Origin: Massilia aurea
GTDB lineage: Bacteria; Pseudomonadota; Gammaproteobacteria; Burkholderiales; Burkholderiaceae_D
NCBI RefSeq assembly: GCF_024753205.1
Contig: NZ_JANUGZ010000004.1
Coordinates: 124,001-188,000 of the forward strand
DNA length: 64,000 nucleotides
Direction: 5' to 3'
Positions 35,215 through 43,546 of this stretch are shown piece by piece. Positions within the stretch are counted from its first letter, which is position 1. Every line of letters begins with the position of its first letter. Both the position numbers and the translations under genes were made by a program. A model generated the notes under the pieces. The model saw only the letters and a list, made by a program, of their open reading frames with translations, had not been told where the DNA came from and did no database searches.

Positions 35215-37548
35215 ATGGACGAAAAAAACCGTAAAGAGGCCGCAGTTTCTTTGTTGAAGGAGATGAAAGCCACTGCTACCCGCATGCGCGAGCTAATTGT
35301 CGCCATGCCTCCACATGATCTGATCGGCTACATCTATGCTCAGCACATGATGAAAGCGATGGCAGACCAAGGCGTCACTCATAAGCAACATAACGCGGAC
35401 GGCCCGGATGATCTGATCAATGAAAGCCAGTTCCTTCTTGAGTACGTGCACGCGGTTCTCGCGTCAGATGTCTCCCCTGTGGAACTGAAATTCGACGAAG
35501 CTCAGTGCGCCGAGCTTTTTGCACTTGGGCGAAAACTGCGAGAGCAGGCCATGTTTTTTGCTATGGCCACGTCCGCCGATACGAAAGATGGAGTCTTTGG
35601 TACCAACACGGCCGACATTGAATTCCGCGCGAAATCTACTTGGGTCACGCTACGCGGAAACCGCTACCAAGTCTTGGAAGGCGAGTTCTATCGCTATGTC
35701 CTAGCGCCTCACGACGATGTCCTAAATGAGGTGTACGGGGTCAGTGCTGCGAATATCGCTGAAGGTTTCCAAGCCATGGCCGACGCCACCCGTTCTGGGC
35801 ATGCCAACGCCATCACAGTGATGATGGAGCAGTTTGAGGCGGCACGCGCCTTCGCTTCGGTACAAGATGAGCCTCTGGAAGAGGCCTTAAAGATGTGGGC
35901 TGGTGCTAATTCTGCACAAGCGAAAGCAGCAGGTCGAGCGATGGATGACGTGTTTCGGGGAGGCATTGCCAACGTAAGTCGTCACACGAAGCTCCCGTCG
36001 GCTCTGTTGGCTGACCTAGCGTACCGACGAGGCGAAGAAACCGAATTTTTCACTACAGGCGATTTTGCGGGAACGCCCTATCAGACACTGCCCGCCCGGA
36101 AGAAACCGCTAATCCAGCTCGGCTCGGATTACTATGCCGTCGATCCGTGCTTCACGCGCGATGCTGGTTATCGTGCGCTTCTCTACAATCTTCTTCAACG
36201 AAAACCGGACTACAAAAAAACCTTTGAACATCGGCAGAAGACGATGAGCGAAGCTTCCTTTGCCGATATTATGGCGGCCCAACTCCCCGGCGCCACGGTT
36301 TTACAGGAGGTCTATTACAATGACCCCGTCAGCAGACAGTGGTCCGAGAATGACACGCTTATCCTGATCGATGACGTGCTGTTCCTGGTTGAAGCGAAGG
36401 CCGGTGCAGCCGCCACCATTGCATCACCAGCACTTGATTTTGGTCGCCACGCCCAGTCCGTACAGGACCTGGTACTCAAGGCGTACAAGCAATGTGAGCG
36501 CTTCTTCAATTATCTGGATTCAGCCGGCGAAGTACCCCTCTATCACTTAGTCGACGGCAAGTACGAAGAATGCGCCCGTATTCGCTGCAGCGACTACCGC
36601 GTGATGATTCCGATTGGGCTGACAGTCGAATCATTCTCGCCGTTTTCTACGTACTGCAAGGAGCTACCGCAGGTCGGACCGCTACTTGGAAGGCATGCCT
36701 TTGTTTCTCTTTCCATTGACGAACTATTTGTGCTACAGCGTCTCCTGCCGACGCCTGGTGAGTTTGCTCACTACATGGAGGTCCGGCAGGCCGTAGCGGG
36801 GATGCGCCGGGCTCATCTATTCGATGAATTCGACCACTTAGGCGCGTACTTGGAAAAGAACCGTTTCGATCAAGACATTGCTGACCAACTGAAGGACGGC
36901 AAAGTGAGTTTGCTCATCTGGAATCGCATGAGCGACATTGTAGACAGGGCTTTCGAAGGTGAAGACTGGGAAAGCAGGTCATTTCCGACCCAGCACTTCC
37001 CGGACGAGGTACTGAAGCTGCTTGGTGCGCTAGACACCACCCGAGCACATGGATGGCTTTCAGCTGAAAGCCATATCCGAGACTTGGGAGCAGAAGGCAG
37101 GCGTGATCTTGCCAAAATGTTGCATGACCTTCGCCAAACCCTGAACCCACACCCCGCCCGCTACTTTATTCTTTCCGGGGACGGTAAGCCGCTCTTCATT
37201 TGGCTTCAACGACACGACCATGAAATTGACTGGACCAAGGTGAATGACAAGGCCAGCGCAGCTGCGTTGGCTTTCAAGGCCTTTCACGTCATTGGCGTCG
37301 TGGTGGAGGTTAGTGCCGATGGAACCTATCACCGAGCGCATGCTTTTGCCGTTCACACACCAACAGAACGAACGGAAGCAACCGCGGCCATTTACGAAGA
37401 TGCTGCGCGAATGGCTCAACCCACTCGGGCGGTGGGCCTAAAACAGCGGAAAACGATCTCCCTTCCTGTACAGACCAAAAACCCGGGGCGAAACGATCCC
37501 TGTCCATGTAGCAGCGGTGCAAAGTATAAGAAGTGTCATGGCCGTTAA
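35215..37548 (+). CDS. 777-residue protein with ExK nuclease-like site and C-terminal SEC-C zinc motif
   Basis: Starts at the ATG at 35215 after AGAGG. The first ~330 residues are mainly helical and unassigned (MKATATRMRELIVAMPPHDL at the start). A central NDTLILIDDVLFLVEAKAG (Asp386/387, Glu393-x-Lys395) has the spacing of a PD-(D/E)XK/NERD-type nuclease, preceded by LPGATVLQEVYYND. The C-terminus is a classic SEC-C zinc motif, GRNDPCPCSSGAKYKKCHGR (residues 758-777), used by SecA and others as a binding module. It is the only large plus-strand gene of the island, ending 240 bp from its right end. Likely a defence effector or sensor (inference). Confidence 0.68.
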   Translation: MDEKNRKEAAVSLLKEMKATATRMRELIVAMPPHDLIGYIYAQHMMKAMADQGVTHKQHNADGPDDLINESQFLLEYVHAVLASDVSPVELKFDEAQCAELFALGRKLREQAMFFAMATSADTKDGVFGTNTADIEFRAKSTWVTLRGNRYQVLEGEFYRYVLAPHDDVLNEVYGVSAANIAEGFQAMADATRSGHANAITVMMEQFEAARAFASVQDEPLEEALKMWAGANSAQAKAAGRAMDDVFRGGIANVSRHTKLPSALLADLAYRRGEETEFFTTGDFAGTPYQTLPARKKPLIQLGSDYYAVDPCFTRDAGYRALLYNLLQRKPDYKKTFEHRQKTMSEASFADIMAAQLPGATVLQEVYYNDPVSRQWSENDTLILIDDVLFLVEAKAGAAATIASPALDFGRHAQSVQDLVLKAYKQCERFFNYLDSAGEVPLYHLVDGKYEECARIRCSDYRVMIPIGLTVESFSPFSTYCKELPQVGPLLGRHAFVSLSIDELFVLQRLLPTPGEFAHYMEVRQAVAGMRRAHLFDEFDHLGAYLEKNRFDQDIADQLKDGKVSLLIWNRMSDIVDRAFEGEDWESRSFPTQHFPDEVLKLLGALDTTRAHGWLSAESHIRDLGAEGRRDLAKMLHDLRQTLNPHPARYFILSGDGKPLFIWLQRHDHEIDWTKVNDKASAAALAFKAFHVIGVVVEVSADGTYHRAHAFAVHTPTERTEATAAIYEDAARMAQPTRAVGLKQRKTISLPVQTKNPGRNDPCPCSSGAKYKKCHGR

Positions 37549-37788
37549 GAACGCCTCACGATTATTCGTATTTGTTGCCTTTGAACCTCATCTCCTCCGT
37601 TATTGGAGGCGCGCCAACGGGGGTAAGTGCTGAAATGACCCACAGATGGTTGTAGAAGGTTAGCTTCGAAGGGCTACGACTGGCACTTCGGTTACAGCGT
37701 CAAGTCGTTGCAAAAGACTAGGGAGCTCCGACGCATCGATCATAGCTAGCAATTCTAGATCTGCTATACCGGGAACATTCCTTGCAAC
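37549..37788. other. right-end noncoding segment of the island
   Basis: 240 bp AT-rich sequence with no coding frame. A small hairpin, CCTCC-6 nt-GGAGG at about 37606-37621, lies 58 bp past the SEC-C gene stop and may be a weak terminator. No inverted repeat matching the left island end was seen. Confidence 0.5.
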
Positions 37789-37860
37789 GACAGACGGCAA
37801 AAAGGGACGGCAGCACCGTCCCTTCGTGTGTCCGCGCTGCAGTGGGTGTTACGCCGCCAC
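37789..37860. repeat. right 72-bp direct repeat of the island (native lipA 3' end)
   Basis: Identical to 25981-26052 except at two positions. It includes the final codons (Val-Ala-Ala-stop) of the intact lipA on the minus strand and the lipA terminator. As this copy is joined to the lipA body it is the functional one. Confidence 0.95.
37799..37824 (-). terminator. lipA Rho-independent terminator
   Basis: AAGGGACGG (37802-37810), CAGCA loop, CCGTCCCTT (37816-37824); read on the minus strand the stem is followed by a T-run. An equal copy sits in the left island repeat at 25991-26016. Confidence 0.9.
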
Positions 37861-38841
37861 GCCCGCGTTGTGCGCCTGCTGGTCGGCGTGATACGACGAA
37901 CGCACCATCGCACCGACAGCCGCGTGTACGAAGCCCATTTCGTAGGCTTTTTGCTCGAACATCTTGAAGACGTCCGGGTGCACGTAGCGGCGCACCGGCA
38001 GGTGCGAATTGGTCGGCGCCAGGTACTGGCCGATGGTCAGCATGTCGATGTCGTGATCGCGCATGTCCTGCATGACTTGCAGGATTTCTTCATCGGTCTC
38101 GCCCAGGCCGACCATGATGCCCGACTTGGTGACCGCGCTCGGGTACATCTTTTTGAAGTCGCGCAGCAGCACCAGCGAGTGCGTGTAGTCGGCGCCCGGA
38201 CGGGCTTCCTTGTACAGGCGCGGCACGGTTTCGAGGTTGTGGTTCATGACGTCGGGCAGGCCGTCGGCGAAGATGTTCAGCGCTTTTTCGAGGCGGCCGC
38301 GGAAGTCGGGGACCAGCACTTCGATCTTGGTGCCCGGGCTCGAGGCACGCGTTTTCTGGATGCACTCGACGAAGTGGCCGGCGCCGCCGTCACGCAGGTC
38401 GTCGCGGTCGACCGACGTGATCACGACGTACGACAGGCGCAGCGCGGCAATCGTCTTGGCCAGGTTGGCCGGCTCGTTGATGTCGAGCGGGTCCGGACGG
38501 CCGTGGCCGACGTCGCAGAACGGGCAGCGGCGGGTGCACTTGTCGCCCATGATCATGAACGTCGCGGTGCCCTTGCCGAAGCATTCGCCGATGTTCGGGC
38601 AGCTCGCTTCTTCGCACACGGTCACCAGATTGTTGGCGCGCAGGATGTCCTTGATTTCGTAGAAGCGCGACGAGGCGGTGGCCGCCTTGACGCGGATCCA
38701 GTCGGGCTTTTTCAGGCGCTCCATCTCGGCGATCGGCACGATCTTGATCGGGATGCGCGAGGTCTTGCTGGCGCCTTTTTGCTTTTCGCTGGCGTTGTAG
38801 GCGGCTGCGGCGGCGACGCCGGTATCGATTTCGGAAGTCAT
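37849..38841 (-). CDS. lipA: lipoyl synthase (radical SAM)
   Basis: 330-residue enzyme inserting two sulfurs into protein-bound octanoyl groups. Auxiliary cluster motif [12 protein letters not shown] and radical-[16 protein letters not shown] are both visible, with FMIMGDKC between them. [40 protein letters not shown] and [20 protein letters not shown] follow. The start overlaps the lipB stop (ATGA). The gene's last codons and terminator form the 72-bp sequence duplicated at the far end of the defence-type island, so it is the integration target but remains intact. Confidence 0.97.
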   Translation of the reverse strand: MTSEIDTGVAAAAAYNASEKQKGASKTSRIPIKIVPIAEMERLKKPDWIRVKAATASSRFYEIKDILRANNLVTVCEEASCPNIGECFGKGTATFMIMGDKCTRRCPFCDVGHGRPDPLDINEPANLAKTIAALRLSYVVITSVDRDDLRDGGAGHFVECIQKTRASSPGTKIEVLVPDFRGRLEKALNIFADGLPDVMNHNLETVPRLYKEARPGADYTHSLVLLRDFKKMYPSAVTKSGIMVGLGETDEEILQVMQDMRDHDIDMLTIGQYLAPTNSHLPVRRYVHPDVFKMFEQKAYEMGFVHAAVGAMVRSSYHADQQAHNAGVAA

Positions 38842-39545
38842 AGGCTCGTTGCCCTCGCGGGGCTGTCAGTTGGTTTGTTCAGGTCTGGCTGGACGCCCTC
38901 GGGTGCCAGCTGATCGACCAGGGCCTGGGCCAGCGCCCGCTGTACATCGTGCAGCGGCGCCTCGACGCCCATCGTGCGCATATCGACTGTGACCAGTCCG
39001 GAGTAACCGCACGGATTGATCCAGGTGAACGGGGCCAGGTCCATCGCCACGTTCAGCGATACGCCATGGTAGGTGCAACCATTGCCGCGTACTTTCAGGC
39101 CCAGCGCCGCGATCTTGGCGCCTTTGCGCGGACCGTCTGTGATATAGATGCCGGGTGCACCGGCAACGCGCTCACCGCCAAGATTATACGCCCCTAACAC
39201 ATCGATCACCGCCTGTTCGATTTTTTCCACAAACTGGCGCGCGTACAGCTTGCCGCCCGGCTTGTTGCGGCGCAAGTCCATCAGCAGATAGATCACGACC
39301 TGGCCCGGCCCATGGAAGGTCACTTCGCCGCCACGGTCGGTCTGGATCACCGGAATGTCGTGCGGGGCCAGCACGTGCTCGCGGTCGGCGCCCAGGCCCA
39401 GCGTGAATACGGGCGGATGCTCGACGATCCACAGCTCATCGCGCGACTCGGGCGTGCGCGCATCGGTGAAGGCGCGCATCGCGGCGAAGGTGGGCTCGTA
39501 GTCGGCCTGGCCGAGGTCACGAATCAGGGGGGAGGTCGCTGACAT
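38838..39545 (-). CDS. lipB: octanoyl-ACP:protein N-octanoyltransferase
   Basis: 235 residues. It transfers octanoate from acyl-carrier protein to lipoyl domains, giving LipA its substrate. Motifs: [77 protein letters not shown] (catalytic Lys and Cys region) and [12 protein letters not shown] (PCG cysteine). Operon ybeD-lipB-lipA, with a 14-bp gap upstream and a 4-bp overlap downstream. Confidence 0.95.
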   Translation of the reverse strand: MSATSPLIRDLGQADYEPTFAAMRAFTDARTPESRDELWIVEHPPVFTLGLGADREHVLAPHDIPVIQTDRGGEVTFHGPGQVVIYLLMDLRRNKPGGKLYARQFVEKIEQAVIDVLGAYNLGGERVAGAPGIYITDGPRKGAKIAALGLKVRGNGCTYHGVSLNVAMDLAPFTWINPCGYSGLVTVDMRTMGVEAPLHDVQRALAQALVDQLAPEGVQPDLNKPTDSPARATSL

Positions 39546-39559
39546 CTGGGCGAACGCCG

Positions 39560-39826
39560 TTACAGGACCATCTTGACCATCGGATGCGTCGACAGCGTGC
39601 GGTACACCTCGTCGAGCATTTCGCGGCTGGTCGCGCGGATGGTCACGGTCAGGCCCGTGTAGTTGCCCTTGGCCGACGGCCGGGTTTCCAGCTTGCTCTC
39701 GTCGAAGGTCGGGTCGAGCTGGGTCACCAGCGCCACGATGGTCGGGGCGAAGTCGATGTGGCTCGCGCCCATCACCTTGATCGGAAAGTCGCTCGGGTAT
39801 TCGATGAGGGAATCTTTGGGGTCCAT
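39560..39826 (-). CDS. ybeD: YbeD/DUF493 family protein
   Basis: 88 residues from the ATG at 39826 ([20 protein letters not shown]). The frame is open to 39961 but that portion is not protein-like. DUF493 small ferredoxin-like-fold protein; ending [23 protein letters not shown] is typical. It is regularly found upstream of lipB in proteobacteria and is thought to regulate lipoate or other pathways allosterically through its ACT-like fold. Function not established. Confidence 0.9.
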   Translation of the reverse strand: MDPKDSLIEYPSDFPIKVMGASHIDFAPTIVALVTQLDPTFDESKLETRPSAKGNYTGLTVTIRATSREMLDEVYRTLSTHPMVKMVL

Positions 39827-39908
39827 GGCTGTAATCCTGTGCAAAAGCGCATTGTAGCCAATACCGGCGGTTTCGCCCTGAGGGTGGGCTGAAAACCGCC
39901 GGTACCGG

Positions 39909-41888
39909 TCAGCGCTCCACGCGCGACACGCCGCGCGCGTCGGTGTTGGCGCGCTGGTCATTGTTGCGCTGCGCCGGCGTGAAGGCGGGCGCCGATGGCT
40001 GCGGGCGCGGCGCTGGCGGGGCCACCATCTGCGGCGGCGCGGCGGGTCGCTGCGGCGCGTTCAACATCGGACCAGGCTCGGGACGCGGCTGGGGACGCGG
40101 ATCCGGGCGAGATTCTGGCCGCGAATCTGGCCGCGAATCTGGCCGTGACTCTGGCCGTGACTCCGGCCGCGCAAACACCGGTGCATTGGTCGACATGACC
40201 GGTTGCCGCTGAATGCGTTCGGCCTGCTCGCGCATGCGCTCGCGCCCGAACCGCTCCCGGTCGTTGCGCTCGACCTGGAACCGCATGCGGTCCATCTGAT
40301 TACGGTTCTCGAACTCGCGCCCCATGCGTTCACGTTCGCCCTGTTCGCGCAGCGCCCGCTCCTGGCCCTCCATGCGCTCGCGCGCCAGTCGCTCGCCGTA
40401 ATTGCGTTCGCGCGTGAGCCGTTCCTGCTCGCCGCGTTCACGCGCCTGTTGCTCGAACTGTATGCGGTCAAGCCCGGGGCGCTCAAAGACTGGGCGCTCG
40501 AGGCCAGGGCGCTCGACGCCGGCGCGCCCGACATTCGCGCGATCGAGCAGGTCGCGCCGGTCGCGGTTCCAGCCGGGGCGCGCCACCAGCGGTGGCGGCG
40601 GCGCGCTGCCCGGCGTGCCGGACACCAGCTGCTCCGGACGGTTCGGGCGCGGCGCGCGCGGGACGATCACCGGACCGCGCCCCCCGAACTGCTCGCGCGG
40701 CACGACGGTCAGGCCGTTGTAGCGACCTGGCTGCTGTTGCTCGCGGCGGGTAGCGTGGCGCCAGTCGTTCAGGCGGCGCAGGCGCTCGCCCGACAGGCGA
40801 TAGCCCGGCACATAACGGTCATACGGACTGAGTGGATACCAGCCATGCGCCGCCAGGTTGTGCGACTGGAAGCCCACATTCCAGTTGCTGCCGCCGACCC
40901 AGCCCACCAGCGCCGGCGACCACACCGGGCGCCGCTCGGGACGCCCCGGTGCCCAGGCCCAGCGATTGCGCACCTGCACCCAGCGTCCGTAGTGGAAGGG
41001 CGCGTAACCCCACGGCGCATTGTCGACCCAGGTCCAGCCCCACGGGGCGATGAAGGTCCAGCTGCCGTCGCGGTAGGGCGTCCAGTCGGCGGCTACCTGC
41101 GGGGTCCACAGGCTGCCGTAGTCCGAACTCGTGCTCCAGCTGCCGTAGCGGTCGAGTTCTTCGTAGCCGGTCATCTCGGTGCCGATATGGCGCGAGGATT
41201 GCGCCGCCACCAGGGCCTGGTCGCGCGTGAGCGACCAGTCGTCGAAGTTGTCGCGCTGCGCCTGCAGCGTGCGCACGTCCTCATCGCGCACCTGGGCCGC
41301 GCGCCCGCCGCGCACGGTCAGGCTGGCGCCGGCGCCGTCGACCTGCGCTTCGCCATCGAGCACGCTCACGAGGCTCGTATCGCGCTCACGCTCGGCGTCC
41401 ACGCGCAGGCGTCCCGGCTGTGTCAGGCGCACGGTGGCTTGCGCCGTGCGCAGTTCGAATTCGGGCACGACGTCGACGTTCAGCACGCGCACGCTGACGC
41501 TGCCGTAATGCAGGCGCAGGCGCAGGCTGTCGTCGTCCAGTTCCGTGACTTCGAGCGAGCTGTCGCCATCGAGCCGGATGGCGGTGGAGCCAATCCGCAG
41601 CTCGGTGCGCGCACCGGGTGCGGTGGAGATCAAGTTGCGCGACGTGATTGGCCAGTTCAGTTGCGCCGGGGACGATTCGGCGCCGACGTCGCCACCGATG
41701 TCGACCTTGCCCTGGACCAGCGAGATGCGTCCGGCCCGGCCCGGAGCCTCGGCCAGTTGCGTGTCATCCTGAAGCTCTGCCTGGCCCTGTTCGAGCGCGT
41801 CAGTCTGCAGCACCGTTTGCGCGGGCACGGACGTGGAAAACGCCGCCAGTACGAGCAATGCGGCGGTCGGGGCGAAACGAGGGGTCAT
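39909..41888 (-). CDS. secreted FecR-domain/DUF6600 protein with Arg-rich and Pro-rich tail
   Basis: 659 residues from the ATG at 41888 (GGAG about 10 nt upstream). Signal peptide (PTAALLVLAAFSTSVPAQ), then a FecR-like beta domain (residues ~45-210; GRISLVQGKVDIGG, LRLHYGSVSVRVL). A tryptophan-rich DUF6600 segment follows (~230-380; YGSLWTPQVAADWTPYRDG, WGYAPFHYGRWVQVRNRWAW). The C-terminal third is low complexity: an Arg/Glu-rich coiled stretch (QARERGEQERLTRERNYGER), then RPES/RPDS tetrapeptide repeats and a Pro-rich end. FecR domains often sense signals or bind cell wall; the role here is unknown. No sigma-factor gene is adjacent. Confidence 0.82.
   Translation of the reverse strand: MTPRFAPTAALLVLAAFSTSVPAQTVLQTDALEQGQAELQDDTQLAEAPGRAGRISLVQGKVDIGGDVGAESSPAQLNWPITSRNLISTAPGARTELRIGSTAIRLDGDSSLEVTELDDDSLRLRLHYGSVSVRVLNVDVVPEFELRTAQATVRLTQPGRLRVDAERERDTSLVSVLDGEAQVDGAGASLTVRGGRAAQVRDEDVRTLQAQRDNFDDWSLTRDQALVAAQSSRHIGTEMTGYEELDRYGSWSTSSDYGSLWTPQVAADWTPYRDGSWTFIAPWGWTWVDNAPWGYAPFHYGRWVQVRNRWAWAPGRPERRPVWSPALVGWVGGSNWNVGFQSHNLAAHGWYPLSPYDRYVPGYRLSGERLRRLNDWRHATRREQQQPGRYNGLTVVPREQFGGRGPVIVPRAPRPNRPEQLVSGTPGSAPPPPLVARPGWNRDRRDLLDRANVGRAGVERPGLERPVFERPGLDRIQFEQQARERGEQERLTRERNYGERLARERMEGQERALREQGERERMGREFENRNQMDRMRFQVERNDRERFGRERMREQAERIQRQPVMSTNAPVFARPESRPESRPDSRPDSRPESRPDPRPQPRPEPGPMLNAPQRPAAPPQMVAPPAPRPQPSAPAFTPAQRNNDQRANTDARGVSRVER
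40114..40173 (-). repeat. five tandem 12-bp units coding for RPES/RPDS repeats
   Basis: Units TCTGGCCGCGAA (x2), TCTGGCCGTGAC (x2) and a diverged TCCGGCCGCGCA follow without gaps inside the DUF6600 gene. Each encodes one Arg-Pro-Glu/Asp-Ser tetrapeptide, so copy number could change by slippage without a frameshift. Confidence 0.9.
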
Positions 41889-42001
41889 GGTGGTGCTCCG
41901 GAGGGGAACGCAGACGGAAAGGTACAAACGCATTACAACGCGCGGCCGCTGACCGGGCAACGCGGCTTACAAACAGTTGCATCTGCCGGCAGACCGGCGT
42001 G

Positions 42002-42640
42002 TCAGCCCGGATGACGCTTGACGAAAAACAGCATCGAGCCAATCACCACCAGCACGCCGCCGAACACGCGGTTCTGCAGTTTCATGTGGCGCGGATCGCG
42101 CATATAGCGCTGCATCGAGGCGGCCAGCGCGGCGTAGCAGTGCATGACGACCGAATCGATGACGACCATCGTCACGCCAAGGATCGCCAGTTGCGTGAGC
42201 AGCGGGGCGTCTTTCGAGATGAACTGGGGCAGCACCGCGACCATGAAGATGATGCCCTTCGGGTTGGTGGTGTTGGTCAAAAAGCCCGTCAGCACGCGGC
42301 GGCCGAACGGCGGGTGCGCTTCCAGGCCGACGGTCGATGCGGCGGGGCCGGGCGCAGGCGCGGCGCGCCACTGGCTCACGCCCAGGTAGATCAGGTACAG
42401 CGCGCCGACCACCTTGACGATCGTGAAGGCAACCGAGGATGCCAGCAGCAGCGAGCCGACACCGGCGCCGGCGATGATCAACACCAGTATCAGGCCCAGT
42501 TGCAGGCCCAGCACCGTGGCGCTGGCTTTCTTGAGGCCATAGGCCAGACCGTGCGACATCGACAGCACCGCGCCGGAACCGGGCGAAATGGCGATCAGGG
42601 AACCGGCGATGACGAAGGCGATCCAGGTGGCGAAGCTCAT
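42002..42640 (-). CDS. LysE/RhtB-family amino-acid exporter
   Basis: 212-residue inner-membrane protein with about six hydrophobic segments. The N-terminal IAFVIAGSLIAISPGSGAVL holds the family's conserved Pro-Gly loop; TIVKVVGALYLIYLGVSQWR and GFLTNTTNPKGIIFMVAVLPQF are RhtB signatures. Members export homoserine, threonine, leucine or other amino acids; the substrate here is not evident. A single gene, divergent from nothing obvious. Confidence 0.88.
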   Translation of the reverse strand: MSFATWIAFVIAGSLIAISPGSGAVLSMSHGLAYGLKKASATVLGLQLGLILVLIIAGAGVGSLLLASSVAFTIVKVVGALYLIYLGVSQWRAAPAPGPAASTVGLEAHPPFGRRVLTGFLTNTTNPKGIIFMVAVLPQFISKDAPLLTQLAILGVTMVVIDSVVMHCYAALAASMQRYMRDPRHMKLQNRVFGGVLVVIGSMLFFVKRHPG

Positions 42641-42754
42641 GGTGGCGGCTAGAAAATGGGGAACAGCGGGGAGGGTGGACGACGGGACGTTACTGCATCA
42701 GCCTCGCGCGCGCGACCCGCACAGGGGCCGCGGCACAAGGCCGTGGGATGGTGC

Positions 42755-43042
42755 TTACTTCTTTTTGGTCGGGTTGACCGATGCCTTCAGGGTCGCGCCA
42801 GCCGAGAAACGCGGGCTCTTCGACGCCGCGATCTTGATCACTTCGCCGGTGGCAGGATTGCGGCCCTTGCGTGCAGCGCGCTTCGTCACCGAGAAGGTGC
42901 CAAAGCCGGTGATGCCGACCGTGTCGCCTTTTTTGAGGCGCTCGGTGATGATCTCGATGATCGTGTTCACGGCCACGCCAGCGGCAGCACCGGACATCTC
43001 GGTACGCTTCGCGAATTCTGCGATCAGTTCGCCTTTTTTCAT
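42755..43042 (-). CDS. hup: HU-family histone-like DNA-binding protein
   Basis: 95 residues from the ATG at 43042 with AGGGA upstream. Canonical HU/IHF fold: MKKGELIAEFAKRTEMSG, GDTVGITGFGTFSVTKRAARKGRNPATGE (beta-arm base and GRNP tip) and SPRFSAGATLK. HU bends and compacts DNA and assists replication and repair. The C-terminal lysine tail (NPTKKK) is short. A putative sigma-70 promoter lies just upstream. Confidence 0.93.
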   Translation of the reverse strand: MKKGELIAEFAKRTEMSGAAAGVAVNTIIEIITERLKKGDTVGITGFGTFSVTKRAARKGRNPATGEVIKIAASKSPRFSAGATLKASVNPTKKK

Positions 43043-43070
43043 AAATCCCTCCGGGGTTAAAAGAGCGGGA

Positions 43071-43098
43071 AGATTAGCATAAATATTGCCAAGTGCAA
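43071..43098 (-). promoter_or_regulatory. putative sigma-70 promoter of the HU gene
   Basis: On the minus strand TTGCAC (43098-43093) and TAATCT (43076-43071) are 16 bp apart in an AT-rich patch, 28 bp ahead of the HU start codon. Confidence 0.5.
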
Positions 43099-43131
43099 TG
43101 CCGCGCCAGGAGGGAAATCTGCAAGGAAGCC

Positions 43132-43341
43132 TTATGCGACGCCAGTTTCGATGTTCGAGCCGTTCAAACGGTTGCGCAGCGCGGCGTTGATCAGGGTCTG
43201 GTATCCGGTACCACAACGCTCGGACAGAGTGCGAAATTCGTTGAGGACTTCGTCGTCGAGATAGATGGTGATGCGGGTCTTGCGCTTGGGAGGACGGACA
43301 CGGCGAACGGGAGCGGCGGCCTGGATCGAATCGGTGTTCAT
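43132..43341 (-). CDS. ribbon-helix-helix protein, BrnA-antitoxin-like, no toxin partner
   Basis: 69 residues from the ATG at 43341, preceded by AAGGAGAT. Basic N-terminus (RRVRPPKRKTR), then ITIYLDDEVLNEFRTLSERCGTGYQTLINAALRNRL, the beta-strand plus two helices of CopG/BrnA-type DNA-binding proteins. In BrnTA modules the toxin gene brnT lies just upstream; here only 205 bp separates it from the divergent DUF808 gene, with no brnT. So it is a solitary regulator or a toxin-less remnant. Confidence 0.8.
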   Translation of the reverse strand: MNTDSIQAAAPVRRVRPPKRKTRITIYLDDEVLNEFRTLSERCGTGYQTLINAALRNRLNGSNIETGVA

Positions 43342-43546
43342 GGGATCTCCTTCTTGATGGGGGACGAGGCTGCAGCACCGCAACCTTCAGCATGAACAAT
43401 ACGTACAGCGCATCCGACGCGCGCGGCAAAAGCGACGAGATGCAGATTGGCGGGGTTGAAACGCAAAAACCGGCGCTGAACCGTGTAGGTACTTTACGGC
43501 GCCTCGGTTACTATCATTGCAACTTAATTTTGAAGGAGCACGACCC

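Larger units (their letters stand above)
26053..37788. mobile_element. genomic island integrated at the 3' end of lipA
   Basis: About 11.7 kb lying exactly between two 72-bp near-identical direct repeats. It is visibly AT-richer than its flanks, with lower coding density, frameshifted genes and no housekeeping functions, whereas both sides are compact GC-rich core genes. Cargo: two small PD-(D/E)XK-like proteins, a PLD-like nuclease, two HEPN-motif proteins, an HNH endonuclease, an ExK/SEC-C protein and unknowns. No integrase, transposase or relaxase gene is recognisable, so mobilisation would be in trans or by lost genes. The repeats restore an intact lipA end, as site-specific islands typically do. 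Confidence 0.85.

Noticed and set aside
26053..37788. Simple Tn7-type insertion downstream of lipA
   Set aside because: No tnsABC/tniABQ genes and no short target-site duplication; the flanking 72-bp repeats point to site-specific recombination or homologous exchange instead.
40114..40173. CRISPR-like repeat array
   Set aside because: Contiguous 12-bp units without spacers inside a coding sequence; no cas genes anywhere in the window.
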